64,000 nucleotides of DNA, taken from Anagrus nilaparvatae (lineage: Eukaryota > Arthropoda > Insecta > Hymenoptera > Mymaridae). Both the position numbers and the translations under genes were made by a program. The notes below the pieces were generated by a model, which worked only from the letters and a program-made list of their open reading frames with translations, ran no database searches and had not been told where the DNA came from. Positions 22,877 to 34,034 of the stretch are shown piece by piece (position 1 is the first letter of the stretch; every line of letters starts with the position of its first letter). Location of the stretch: assembly GCA_022575985.1 (NCBI GenBank), contig JAKSXM010000007.1, positions 13,146,501 through 13,210,500 on the forward strand, in the 5' to 3' direction.

Positions 22877-25716
22877 AAGGGGGGAGTGAATATTCGGCGA
22901 AATCTGCTCTGGAGAGGAGCGACTTGAGATTCTCAGGAAATGGTGCTTTTTTGGTGACAAAAAACCTCCCGAAGTCGGTTTTTAATTTTGGTAACCGGTT
23001 TTGACGATATTGGCCAAAATGTGCTCCATTTAAATAACATTGGAAACGTGGTTTTTTGAAAATAGCGCGAAAATTTGGGGGGGTTACACTTTTCTAACAT
23101 ATACAAATCGACTCGAATATCAATTATCTTCAATCTCCATATGATAAATTGAGGGGCAATTCGTGTGCTCATACTTTTTAAAGCTGTTTTCTGAGCGGAA
23201 TTTTTAGTTTTTAAAAATTCATCACGCCAAATGGAAACAACCGATTAGAACGTGCAAGGTCTCAAAAATTTTTTTAAAGGGTCTACTTTTTTGTGGTTTA
23301 TTTATTTTTGACTTATCTCTGCAAAACATAACCTAAAATTGCAAAAAACGACGAAAAACCCTAAAAAATGGCAGTTTTGCCATTAAAATTTTTTTATGGA
23401 CAGTAGATATAAATTTTTTGAAAAAACAGGAAAAAACTACATGCAAAATCACAATTTTTTAGAAAAAGATTTTCCTATTTTTTGCTAAAAATCACTGCTT
23501 TATCGACAGCGCAAAGTAAAAAATCTTCCTTTTTCTAACTTTGGGCTTACGCAGCTAAAAATTTTTAAATGGGACCCCCCAATTTTTTTTTTCTAGAAGT
23601 TACACATTTTTCACGTACTTTCACGTGAAAAAAGTTTTTTTTTGATTTGGAACATCCTAACCTCCAAAACTTTAATTTTCGATAAAAATAAATGTTTTTT
23701 TTCGAGTTTTACTCCAGCCATAATACGGGTTTGGTTGTATTTTCACTGGCGAACACGAGATTTGCTCTATTATAGGTTTTTTGGGTCGCTAAAGATCAAA
23801 ATCGGGGTAATTTCGTAAACAAAGTGGGGGCTTCACCCTTAAATTTGCAAAAACAACCCCCAAAAAAGGGTTTTTTAAAACATATTTGCATTTTGAGCAC
23901 TCAGATTTGCACCATACGGTTTTGGTGAGTCACTGATCAAGAATTTCGACTTTTTTTTCTTAAATAATCAATATTTCACCCTTAAAAGAGCTAAAAATAC
24001 CCCTAAAATAGCTAAAACTACCTTTAAAAGGGGTGTTTTTCCTATTTTCGTACTTTTAGCATCCGGGATATGCCCATATAGGTTTTTTGGGTCGCTAATC
24101 AAGAATTATGACTTCTTTTTCATAAATAATTAACATTTTACACCTATGATGGCTAAAACTACCCTAAAAAATGGGACATTTATGCTTTTTTTGTACTTTG
24201 AGCGTCCCGGATATGCCCATATAGGTTTTTTGGGTCGCTAATCAAGAATTTCGACTCCTTTTTTGTGATTAAATATTGATAATTTATAAAAAATAGTCGA
24301 AATTCTTGATTTGTGACCCAAATAACCCATATGGGCATATCCTGGGTGCTAAAATTACGAAAATAGCAAAAACACCCATTTTAGGTGTAGTTTTAGCTAT
24401 TTTAGGGGTAGTTTTAGCCACTTCAAGGGTAAAATATTGATTTTTTATGGATAAGAAGTCGAAATTCTTAACCAGTGACTCACAAAACCCGTATGGTGCA
24501 TCACAAAAAAGGAGTCGAAATTCTTGATTAGCGACCCAAAAAACCTATATGGGCATATCCGGGACGCTCAAAGTACAAAAAAAGCATAAATGTCCCATTT
24601 TTTTGGGTAGTTTTAGCCAGTTTAAAAAGAAGTCGAAATTCTTGATCAGTGACTCACCAAAACCGTATGGTGCGAATCTGAGTGCTCAAAATGCAAATAT
24701 GTTTTAAAAAACCCCTTTTTGAGGGTTGTTTTTGCAAATTTAAGGGTGAAGCCCCCACTTTGTTTACGAAATTACCCCGATTTTGGTCTTTAGCGACCCA
24801 AAAAACCTATAATAGAGCAAATCTCGTGTTCGCCAGTGAAAATACAACCAAACCCGTATTTTGGCTGGAGTAAAACTCGAAAAAAAAACTTTATTTTTAA
24901 CGAAAATTAAAGTTTTGGAGGTTAGGATGTCCCAAATCAAAAAAAAACTTTTTTCACGTGAAAGTACGTGAAAAATTTGTAACTTCTAGAAAAAAAAAAT
25001 TGGGGGGTCCCATTTAAAAATTTTTAGCTGCGTAAGCCCAAAGTTAGAAAAAGGAAGATTTTTTACTTTGCGCTGTCGATAAAGCAGTGATTTTTAGCAA
25101 AAAATAGGAAAATTTTTTTCTAAAAAATTGTGATTTTGCATGTAGTTTTTTCCTGTTTTTTCAAAAAATTTATATCTACTGTCCATAAAAAAATTTTAAT
25201 GGCAAAACTGCCATTTTTTAGGGTTTTTCGTCGTTTTTTGCAATTTTAGGTTATGTTTTGCAGAGATAAGTCAAAAATAAATAAACTACAAAAAAGTAGA
25301 CCCTTTAAAAAAATTTTTGAGACCTTGCAAGTCCTAATCGGTTGTTTCCATTTGGCGTGATGAATTTTTAAAAATTAAAAACTAAAAATTCCGCTCAGAA
25401 AACAGCTTTAAAAAGTATGAGCACACGAATTGCCCCTCAATTTATCATATGGAGATTGAAGATAATTGATATTCGAGTCGATTTGTATATATTAGAAAAG
25501 TGTAACCCCCCCAAATTTTCGCGCTATTTTCAAAAAACCACGTTTCCAATGTTATTTAAATGGAGCACATTTTGGCCAATATCGTCAAAACCGGTTATCA
25601 AAATTAAAAACCGACTTCGGGAGGTTTTTTGTCACCAAAAAAGTACCATTTCCTGAGAATCTCAAGTCGCTCCTATCCAGAGCAGATTTCGCCGAATATT
25701 CACCCCCCCCCCCCTT
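22877..25716. mobile_element. 2.84-kb inverted repeat (fold-back) containing family B modules
   Basis: The two arms, about 1.4 kb each, are near-identical in reverse complement. The outer edge reads GTGAATATTCGGCGAAATCT on the left and its inverse before a C-run on the right. Symmetric frames (22933-23172 minus and 25417-25656 plus) encode almost the same peptide only because of the palindrome. The centre (23707-24872) contains repeated GGTTTTTTGGGTCGCTAA modules about 140-160 bp apart, in one orientation left of about 24295 and inverted right of it. No transposase is visible. Confidence 0.8.
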
Positions 25717-27185
25717 TAGTTGAAAGGTATGTTGTTACTCTTGCATAAAATTTTTCTTCAAAAGTGCTGAAATGTTAAGTTATCCAACCTATGAGCAGAG
25801 TATTATCTGTTTTCGGGTCAGAGAAATTAAATAAAATCTAAAAAATCCCAAAGAAAATGGTTTTTTTAGGTTTTTGGGGGGTTTGTTGTGGCCTAGAGGT
25901 GTAATTCCAACAGGAATCAGTGACTTTTTTAATAATTTTTTAGATGCTACTACTTAAGCTAGGTTTGGTCCCTGGAGCCAAATTACTGTACTTATTCGAA
26001 AGTAGCCTTTGAAATCTGAAAAGTCAAAATTCCCACGTTATTAAAGTGGAAAACTTCAAGCGCTCGTTGGCACGGGTTTTTAAAATCGAAACCCAAAATC
26101 CCTGGAGCTTGGGGGTTTTAATGACCAAAATATCTGAAAAAAAATGTGGGGAGCAAAAAAATCTCAAAAACAAAAAAATAAGTCGCTGATCATAATTGTC
26201 GTTGTCCATCTGGGGCAGTTTTCTAAATCCCGAAAATTAAGTATACAATTTTCCTAATGTAGAATATCAAAAACTAGAAGGATTGTAAGACAGATAAATC
26301 AAAATTCTCCCATTCTAAATAATGTAGTATTGTTGTTATCTAAGTTAGTAGAAGGGGTGTTGAAGGAATTATTTTAAAAAAAATTATCTTAACACAGTAC
26401 GTAAAGAAAATCCATAACTCACATGTCACGGCCTCTCCTTGTTATGCAAAGAAATCAATAGGCCCATTAATTTTTTTTTTTTTAGATAATGTAGTTGTTT
26501 TATTACAGTTGCAAGGATAAACAAAAATATAAACAGGGCATTAAATTTATATTTATAGCTTTTAAGTTTTTAAAAAATTTATTTTGTTCTAATTCAACTT
26601 TTTTAAACATTTTTAGACAATCATAGGACATTTGCGTCATAGGGACATATCCGAGTTCGGCAAATAGGATTCAAAAATATTCGAGATTTCAAAAATTTTT
26701 CGGAATCAGCAAAAAGATTACCCCTATTGTTTAATTTAGCAAGCCGGATAATTTTTTTAATTCTTTCTGAGAACCTCTGAATTCGGAAAATGTATCAAAT
26801 AAAAAAAGTACCTAAAAAAGTTACTGATAGGCTGAATTAAAAATTTGTCATTCACGCCTCAACCTAAAATTGAAAGTTTTTCAACATGGACCAAGCATAA
26901 TTTTGATCAAAATTGTTCAGGCCTGGAAAAAGTATCATTATGACTCGAAAAATTAATAAAATTTAACACATCTTATTTGTTTAAACAAATATGTATTTTA
27001 ATTTTTTTTTTGCTTTTTAATAAAAAATGATGCAAAGCATCGGCACTGTTGTTGAAAAATGATTCTAAGCAAACCAGGAAGCAAACTTATTTAATATACT
27101 TAAGGAAATAATCCCTTGATCATGAAATAGTAATGAAAAAAATTTTATAATATCGCTTACAAAACTGTGAATTAAAAAAAATCAT
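25717..27185. other. unassigned sequence with a solo fold-back arm
   Basis: Mostly featureless. About 26850-27010 resembles one arm of the 42.57-kb fold-back (shared order: CAAGCATAATTTTGATC, GACTCGAAAAATT, TTAACA, TTATTTGTTTAAACAAAT), so it is probably a diverged relic of that family. Confidence 0.4.
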
Positions 27186-27189
27186 ATAA

Positions 27190-28957
27190 TTTACTCCAGT
27201 AAAATCACGGTTTTGGTGGTATTGTTTGTGGCCGCTACCAGATTTGGTCTACTATAGGTTTTTTGGGTCGCTGAACACGAAAATCGGGGTTATTTCTATG
27301 CGCAATTGGGGCTTGACCCTTAAATCGGGCAAAACTGCCCCTAAAAAGGGCATTTTTACTGTATTCATTGTAAGCCTTTGAAATTTGGTATACGGGGGTT
27401 TTTTGGGTCGCTGTTAACGAATATTGCAGTTATAACTATAAAAGATTACCCCTTCACCCTTAAATTAGGCAAAACTGCCCTTAAATAGGGCATTTTTGCT
27501 GTATTCACTGTAAGCCTATGAAATTTGGTATACGGGGATTTTTTGGGTCGCTGATAACGAATATTGCAGTTAAAACTATGAAAAATTACCCCATCACCCT
27601 TAAATTGGGCAAAACTGCCCTTAACTATGGCATTTGTGCTGTAATCACTGTAAGCCTTTGAAATTTGGTATACGGGGGTTTTTTGGGTCGCTGATAACGA
27701 ATATTGCAGTTATAACTATGGAAAATTACCCCTTCACCCTTAAATTGGGCAAAACTGCCCTTAACTATGGCATTTATGCTGTATTCACTTTAAGCCTTTG
27801 AAATTTGGTATATGGGGGTTTTTTGGATCACTGATAACAAATATTGCAGTTATAACTATGAAAAATTACCCCCTCCCCCTTAAATTGAGCAAAAATGCCC
27901 CTAAAAGGGGTGTTTTCGCTACTTTCAATCTAGCCCTTCAAGATTTGGTGTAATAGGGTTTTTTGGGGCACTGATCACAAAAATCGATGTCTTTTGAATT
28001 AAAACGTAACTCTTCAACTTTATATTAGCCGAAAATATTCCTAAATGGGGTGCTTTCGCTATATTTGTTCTTGCCTTCTAAGATTTAGTCTAATAGGGTT
28101 TTTTAGGTCGCTGATCAGAATGAACGGCCCTTGAAGGGTTATTTTGAGGCATAATAAAAGTTTTGTTTAATGCAAAAAAATTTTTTTTAAATTTTTGAAA
28201 AATTTTTCAAATGATAAAACATTTGCTTACCTTTATTTTATAAATAAGATAAGTTGTAAAATATATGTTTCATTTATTTATACCTTTCAAACCTTTTAGG
28301 AGTAGTTTTAGCAAATTTGAGGCTGAAGACCTAATTTTTAATTGAAAAAAACGCGATTTTTTAGGGGTACTTTTGGCCAATTTAAGGGTGAAGGGGTTAT
28401 TTTTCATAGTTATAACCGAGGTTATAACTTCAATATTCGTGATCAGCGACCCCAAAAACCTTTATTAGATCAAATCTTGGAGGGCTAAAGTGAAAGTTGC
28501 AAAAATACCCCTTTAAGGGGTACTTTTGGCTAATTTAAGGGTGAAGAGTTAAGTTTTAATTGAAAAGACATCGATTTTTGTGATTAGCGACCCAAAAACC
28601 CCTAAAGGGTCGAATCTTGGAGGGATAGCGTGAAAGTAGTGAAAACTCCCCTTTTAGGGGCAGTTTTGCCCAATTTAAGGGTGAAGGGGTAATTTTTCAT
28701 AGTTATAACTGCAATATTCGTTATCAGCGACCCAAAAAAACCCCGTATACCAAATTTCAAAGGCTTACAATGAATACAGCAAAAAATGCCCTTTTTAGGG
28801 GCAGTTTTGCCCGATTTAAGGGTCAAGCCCCAATTGCGCATAGAAAAAACCCCGATTTTCGTGTTCAGCGACCCAAAAAACCTATAGTAGACCAAATCTG
28901 GTGGCGGCCACAAACAATACCATCCCCCCCCCGTGATTTGACTGGAGTAATTATGTA
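27190..28957. mobile_element. family B fold-back with a 140-bp tandem array flipped at the centre
   Basis: The ends are inverted (left TTTACTCCAGTAAAATCACGG, right CGTGATTTGACTGGAGTAA). The left half is a head-to-tail array: the mark G(G/A)TTTTTTGGGTCGCTG or a variant starts at 27258, 27397, 27537, 27677, 27817, 27957 and 28097, a period of 139-140 bp. The right half has the inverse mark (GCGACCCAAAAA) near 28446, 28587, 28727 and 28868. Each unit also carries CACCCTTAAATT and AAAACTGCCC. Short frames here are repeat artefacts. Confidence 0.8.
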
Positions 28958-30059
28958 AATAAAAAATATTTCACTTTTTTTTCAAAATGTCTTTTTTGAA
29001 TATTTTAATATCTTTTTTACCTATTTTTGCATAAAAGGTCTGTGAAACTAAAAAAGTCTGCAAAAATTTTTTTTTTTAATCTAAAATAAATAATTTTTGC
29101 TGAACTGCAGCAACATTATATTATGTATTTTATTTTAAGTATTCAAATAATCCATCATAATGAGATAATCGGACAAACTTCTTGGAAAGATCGTGTAGAT
29201 AAAACTTTGCGAGATTCGTAAAGATTCCGTAGATGATAATAGAGCATTTGCTGAACTCGGTTTTAAGTGTGATAAGCTTTATTAAAATCTCAAGTTACTT
29301 AATCTTTGATATAACTGACAAGCACAAAATCGTTTTTTTTTTTATCGGTTATCTAAAAAAAATAATGCAGTACATTTCAAATCATTTTGATCGATTTTTA
29401 CTATAAAAACATTAAATTTTACTCATTATTTTTTATTCCAAAGTTTGAGAGGGTATACCTAGTATATTTGAAAAAATGTCAACTGACAGTCATTCTAACT
29501 TTTTTAATGACAAAAGAATTGCTATAATTTGCATTAAAAATTTTTCATTTGTTAATTAATGTATAGCAGGATAAATTTTATTAATTTCAATAACATGAAT
29601 TAAAAAATTAAATTTTTGACATGATATTATTACTTTTACAGAGTAAATTACTAATCGACCAGATAATCTAATTTGCAAGATTTTTAAAATTTTACCCATA
29701 ATGAGTAAATAAGTAGTCATAAATTTAAAGAATTTTTCATTTTAATTTTTAACTAGCTGATTGGCCTCGCGATGCTCGGCTTAACCAAATAAAAACTCTT
29801 GTGCATTAATTTTTTTATATTTTAATCATATGTAGTTAATTATAATAAATTTAATCATACATGATTAAAATGCAATTTAATTTTATTTAAAAATGAATGA
29901 GAACAGAATTAATTTTATACTTCTAAAATTAACAAAAAAATTTTATAATTCATATTAAGAAAAAGTTACATGATTATTTATAAATATTTATAACTAATGA
30001 GGTATATTTTATAACATAAATAATTATTGATAATAAATAATAATTGAAAATAAAATATA
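28958..30059. other. AT-rich spacer
   Basis: No recognised coding sequence or element. Confidence 0.5.
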
Positions 30060-31505
30060 GTAATATGCAGTTTTTTTAACAAAATTTGTAGTTTTTTTCA
30101 TACTGTAGACAATGAATATTTGAATATTTTCAATTTTCATACACATCACAACTGATATTGTAGACAATCAATATGAATATGACTATAGAATGAAATTTTC
30201 ATAATTTTTTATTGTTCATAAATAGGACAGGCGATATCCATTTCACTCTATGGTGAAATTTTTTTAGCTTTTTCATAAATAAAACAGCCAACAATATAGA
30301 TTGAAAATTTTGAATTTTTTTCATAATGTAGACAGCCAATATAAATTTTACTATTGAGTGAAATTTTTATATTTTATGTTTTTTCATAAATAGTATAGCC
30401 GATATCCATTTTACTCTATGGTAAAATTTTTGGTGTTTTCCATATATAAAACAATATAGATTGAAATTTTTGCTGTTTTTTCATATTGTAGACAATCAAT
30501 ATGAATTTTACTATCGAGTGAAACTTTTATAATATTTTTTATAAACTTTTATAATTTTTATAATGTTTTCATAAATAGGACAGCCGATATCCATTGTACT
30601 CTATATATGGTGTAATTTTTGAGTTTTTTCCTATATAAAACAATTAACAATATAGATTGAAATTTTTGCTGTTTTTTATACTGCAGAGAATCAATATTAA
30701 TTTTACTCTAGAGTGAAATATTTATAATTTTGGTTCCTCATAGAGGACCCATTGTTTTAGGTAAAATGTTTATTTCTGATTTTTTGACATATACGCACGT
30801 TTTGATACCTCAGGATGCTAAAAAACCAGTTTTAAAAAAAAGTATGCATGTGTGTGTGTGAGTGTATGTATGTATGTATGTAGCACTGTCACCGGTGATA
30901 TTTCACAACCAGTATGACATTAAGACCTATTTTTTTTATAAAATTTTTTTCACCAAAAAATCTCCAGGTACTTTTTTTTTTTTTTAATTTGGATGTAATA
31001 CCTCATTTTTTTCCATGCGAGTAAATTTTTGTAGTATTTTCATATCGTAAACAGTCAATATGAACTTTACTATACAATTAAATTTTTTAAATTTTTGTTT
31101 TTTTTATTCTTAGGACTGCCGATAACTATCTTATTTCATAGTGAAATTTTTTGAGTTTTTTCATATATAAATAGCCAACAATATAGATGCTAAATTTTTT
31201 AGTTTTTTCATATTGTAAACCACCAATATGAATTTTACTATACAGTTAAATATTTTTATTTTTTTTTTCATTCTTAGGACTGCCTATATCTATATTATTA
31301 CATAGTGAAATTTTTTTAATTTTTCATATATAAAATAGCCAGAAATACAGATTGAAATTATTGTAGTTTTTTCATATTGTAAACAGATAATATGAATTTT
31401 ACTATACAGTTAAATTTAAAAAATTTTTTTTTTTTTTATTATTCTTAGGACTGCCAATGTTTATATTATTTCATATTCAAATTTTTAAGTCATTTCATAT
31501 ATAAA
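30060..31505. repeat. ~165-bp degenerate satellite
   Basis: The motif TGTAGACAATCAATATGAAT or variants recurs at about 30161, 30329, 30489, 30683, then near 31045, 31210 and 31378, alternating with CATAAATAGGACAGCCGATATCC and AAACAGCCAACAATATAGATTG-type blocks. Spacing is about 160-195 bp. Copies are diverged. Confidence 0.65.
30725..31015. other. non-repeat interruption with a TG/TATG microsatellite
   Basis: Sequence unlike the surrounding satellite begins near TTCCTCATAGAGGACCC and includes a (TG)n-(TATG)n run at about 30845-30883 followed by AGCACTGTCACCGGTGATAT. Probably an insertion; ends not defined. Confidence 0.4.
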
Positions 31506-31509
31506 ACAA

Positions 31510-31815
31510 AAGAGCTTCGGTGCAAATTACTCCTTGTAAAAAATGCTATCGAGTTGACGCTTTTTTTTTAATTTTAGCTCACGGCACAGAGTTACAACTG
31601 TTTAAAGCTAAGAAGTACAAAATTTAAAAACTCAAAAATTGGTCATTTTCTTCACTTCATATCTTAAAATGGTTTGTATCAAAATATATAAAAAACAAAA
31701 TGCATTGTATTTATTAAACGCTTTTCTAAAGCCGATTTTTTTTTGTTTTTTATTTAATGTATTCATTAAAAATAAATAGCAAAAAAAAGACTCAGAGTCC
31801 GATTTACTGAATTAT
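31510..31815 (+). repeat. left arm of the inverted repeat bounding the satellite
   Basis: See the block entry. About 80% identical by eye to the reverse complement of 41095-41410, with small indels in the T-runs. Confidence 0.7.
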
Positions 31816-33496
31816 TGGGTTTATCCATTGAAATAATAGTATTGAATTTAGCAGAAACTATACTTCACTTTAATTTTTTTTCGAAAAGTGTCCTGTTTTA
31901 TAGAAAAAGTGTAATTTCAATTGTTTTTATGCAATAATAGTATTAATATATAGGTCTTGAATTTAGCAGAATATACTCCACTTAAATGTTTTCGAATTCC
32001 GTCGTGTTTTATAGAAATGTTGTAATTTCAATTGTTTTTATGCAATAATAGCATATAATTATTAGTATTGAATTTAGCAAAATATACCCAACCTAAATGT
32101 TTTTGAATATTGTCCTGTTTTATAGAAATCTTGTAATTTCAAATATTTTTATGCAATGATAGCATTGAAATATATGTATTAAATGTAGCAAAATATACCC
32201 CTTTTTCAATTTTTTTCGAATAGTAGCCTGATTTTTAGAAAAGTTGTAATTTCAATTGCATTGAAATATTAGTAATTAATTTAGCAGAAAATATATATAA
32301 CTCACTTTAATTTTATTTCGAAAAGTGTCCTTTTTTATATAAAAGTTGTAATTTCAAATGTTTTTATGCAATGATAGCATTGAAATATTAGTATTGAATT
32401 TAACAGAAACTATACCCCACTTTAATTTTTTTTTCGTTAACAACTTAAAAAGATAAACTCATATTGATTGTCCACAATTTGAAAAACTTCTAAAAATTTA
32501 AATACGAGTTGTCGGGTGTGTATTTTGTATTTTTATATTTTTGAATTTTTTATTTGTAAAAATTGTATTTTCAAATATTTTTATTGACTTTAGCAGAAAC
32601 TATAAGTCATTCTAAATTTTTTTGTAATAGTGTCCTATAAATTTTGTAATAGTGTTTTATATAAAAGTTGGAATTTCAAATATTTTTATGCAATGATAGC
32701 ATTAAAATATTTTTATTGACTTTAGCAGAAACTAAACACTATTCTAAATTTTTTTCGATTAGTGTACTGTTTTATATAAAAAATGTAATTTCAAATATTT
32801 TTATGCAATGATTGTATTGAAATATTATTATTGACTTTAGCATAAACTATCCGCCATTCTAAATTCTTTTTAATAATGCTCTGTTATACATAAAAATTGG
32901 CATTTCAAATATTTTTATGCAATGATTGCATTGAAATATTTTTATTGACTTTAGCAGAAACTATACATCATTTTAAATTTTTTTCTAATAGTGTCCTGTT
33001 TTATATAAAAATTGTAATTTAAAATGTTTTTATGCAATGTTAGCATAGAAATATTTTTATTGATTTTAGCAGAAACTATCCGCCATTCTAAATTCTTTTT
33101 AATAATGCTCTGTTATACATAAAAATTGGCATTTCAAATATTTTTATGCAATGATTGCATTGAAATATTTTTACCGACTTTAGCAGAAACTATATGCTAT
33201 TATAAATTTTTTTCGATTAATGTCCTGTTTTATACAAAAGTTGTAATTTAAAATATTTTTATGCAATGATTGCATTGAAATATTATTATTGACTTTAGCA
33301 GAAACTGTACGATATTCTAAATTTTTTTGAATAATGCTCTGTTATAAATAAAAATTGGGATTTCAAATATTTTTATGCAATGATAGCATTGAAATATTTT
33401 TATTGACTTTAGCAGAAACTGTACTCCATTCTAAATTTTTTTGAATAATGCTCTGTTATATATAAAAATTGTGATTTCAAATATTTTTAAGTAATG
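31816..33496 (+). repeat. 114-bp satellite, left segment (diverged)
   Basis: Monomers carry TTTTTATGCAATGATTGCATTGAAATA, split by GACTTTAGCAGAAACTATAC and AGTGTCCTGTTTTATA. Unit spacing is about 108-115 bp. Copies nearest the left arm are the most diverged (GCAATAATAG replacing GCAATGATTGC), the expected pattern at the edge of a satellite array. Confidence 0.8.
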
Positions 33497-33500
33497 TTAA

Positions 33501-34030
33501 GGTTCTTTACCAGGCAATTAAAATTACGGTATTTTGACGGATCATTTTTCGTGGTAGCTTAAATAAAAAAAAAAGTACGAGAACGTCGCACAATGTTTGT
33601 AGGCACGCGATTTTATTTACATGATTATTATTATAATATTATGCGTGTATTTTAAACGTCGACGTTGTCACCTTAAAATTTTCATCGGTTTTTTATTTTT
33701 TCTTATTAAAATATCTTTTATAAGAAAACCACAATTTATTTAAAAATCGAATAGAAGTTTCTCCAACAATTAATTTACTTGGTGCAATTTAAAAAAAAAA
33801 AATCTATTGTTCAGTTTCGGCGTTGACAGTAAATAAAAATCTCAAACCCGTGTTTTTTGACTCGGCTCCTATGCTTGCAATGTATAAGAATTCAACTTTG
33901 GAGCTTTGTATCTCCTAAACGAAAACCACAATTTTCTTAAAATTTTATTTTTATGTGTATTATTATAATATGAAGCCCCTATAAAAATTTTAGCGATTTC
34001 TATTGTCGTCTAAATTACTGGTGAACTACC
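33501..34030. mobile_element. 530-bp element with TTAA target duplication
   Basis: It is inserted in the 114-bp satellite. Both flanks are TTAA (33497-33500 and 34031-34034), and the satellite resumes directly after. Termini are GGTTCTTTACCAG and the inverse of GGTAGTTCACCAG. TTAA duplication is typical of piggyBac-type elements, but the ends do not begin CCC as in classical piggyBac, so the assignment is open. Noncoding. Confidence 0.65.
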
Positions 34031-34034
34031 TTAA

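Noticed and set aside
22933..25656. Matching 79-residue frames that look like a two-copy gene
   Set aside because: They are the same stretch on the two arms of one inverted repeat, with no codon-level sign of selection.
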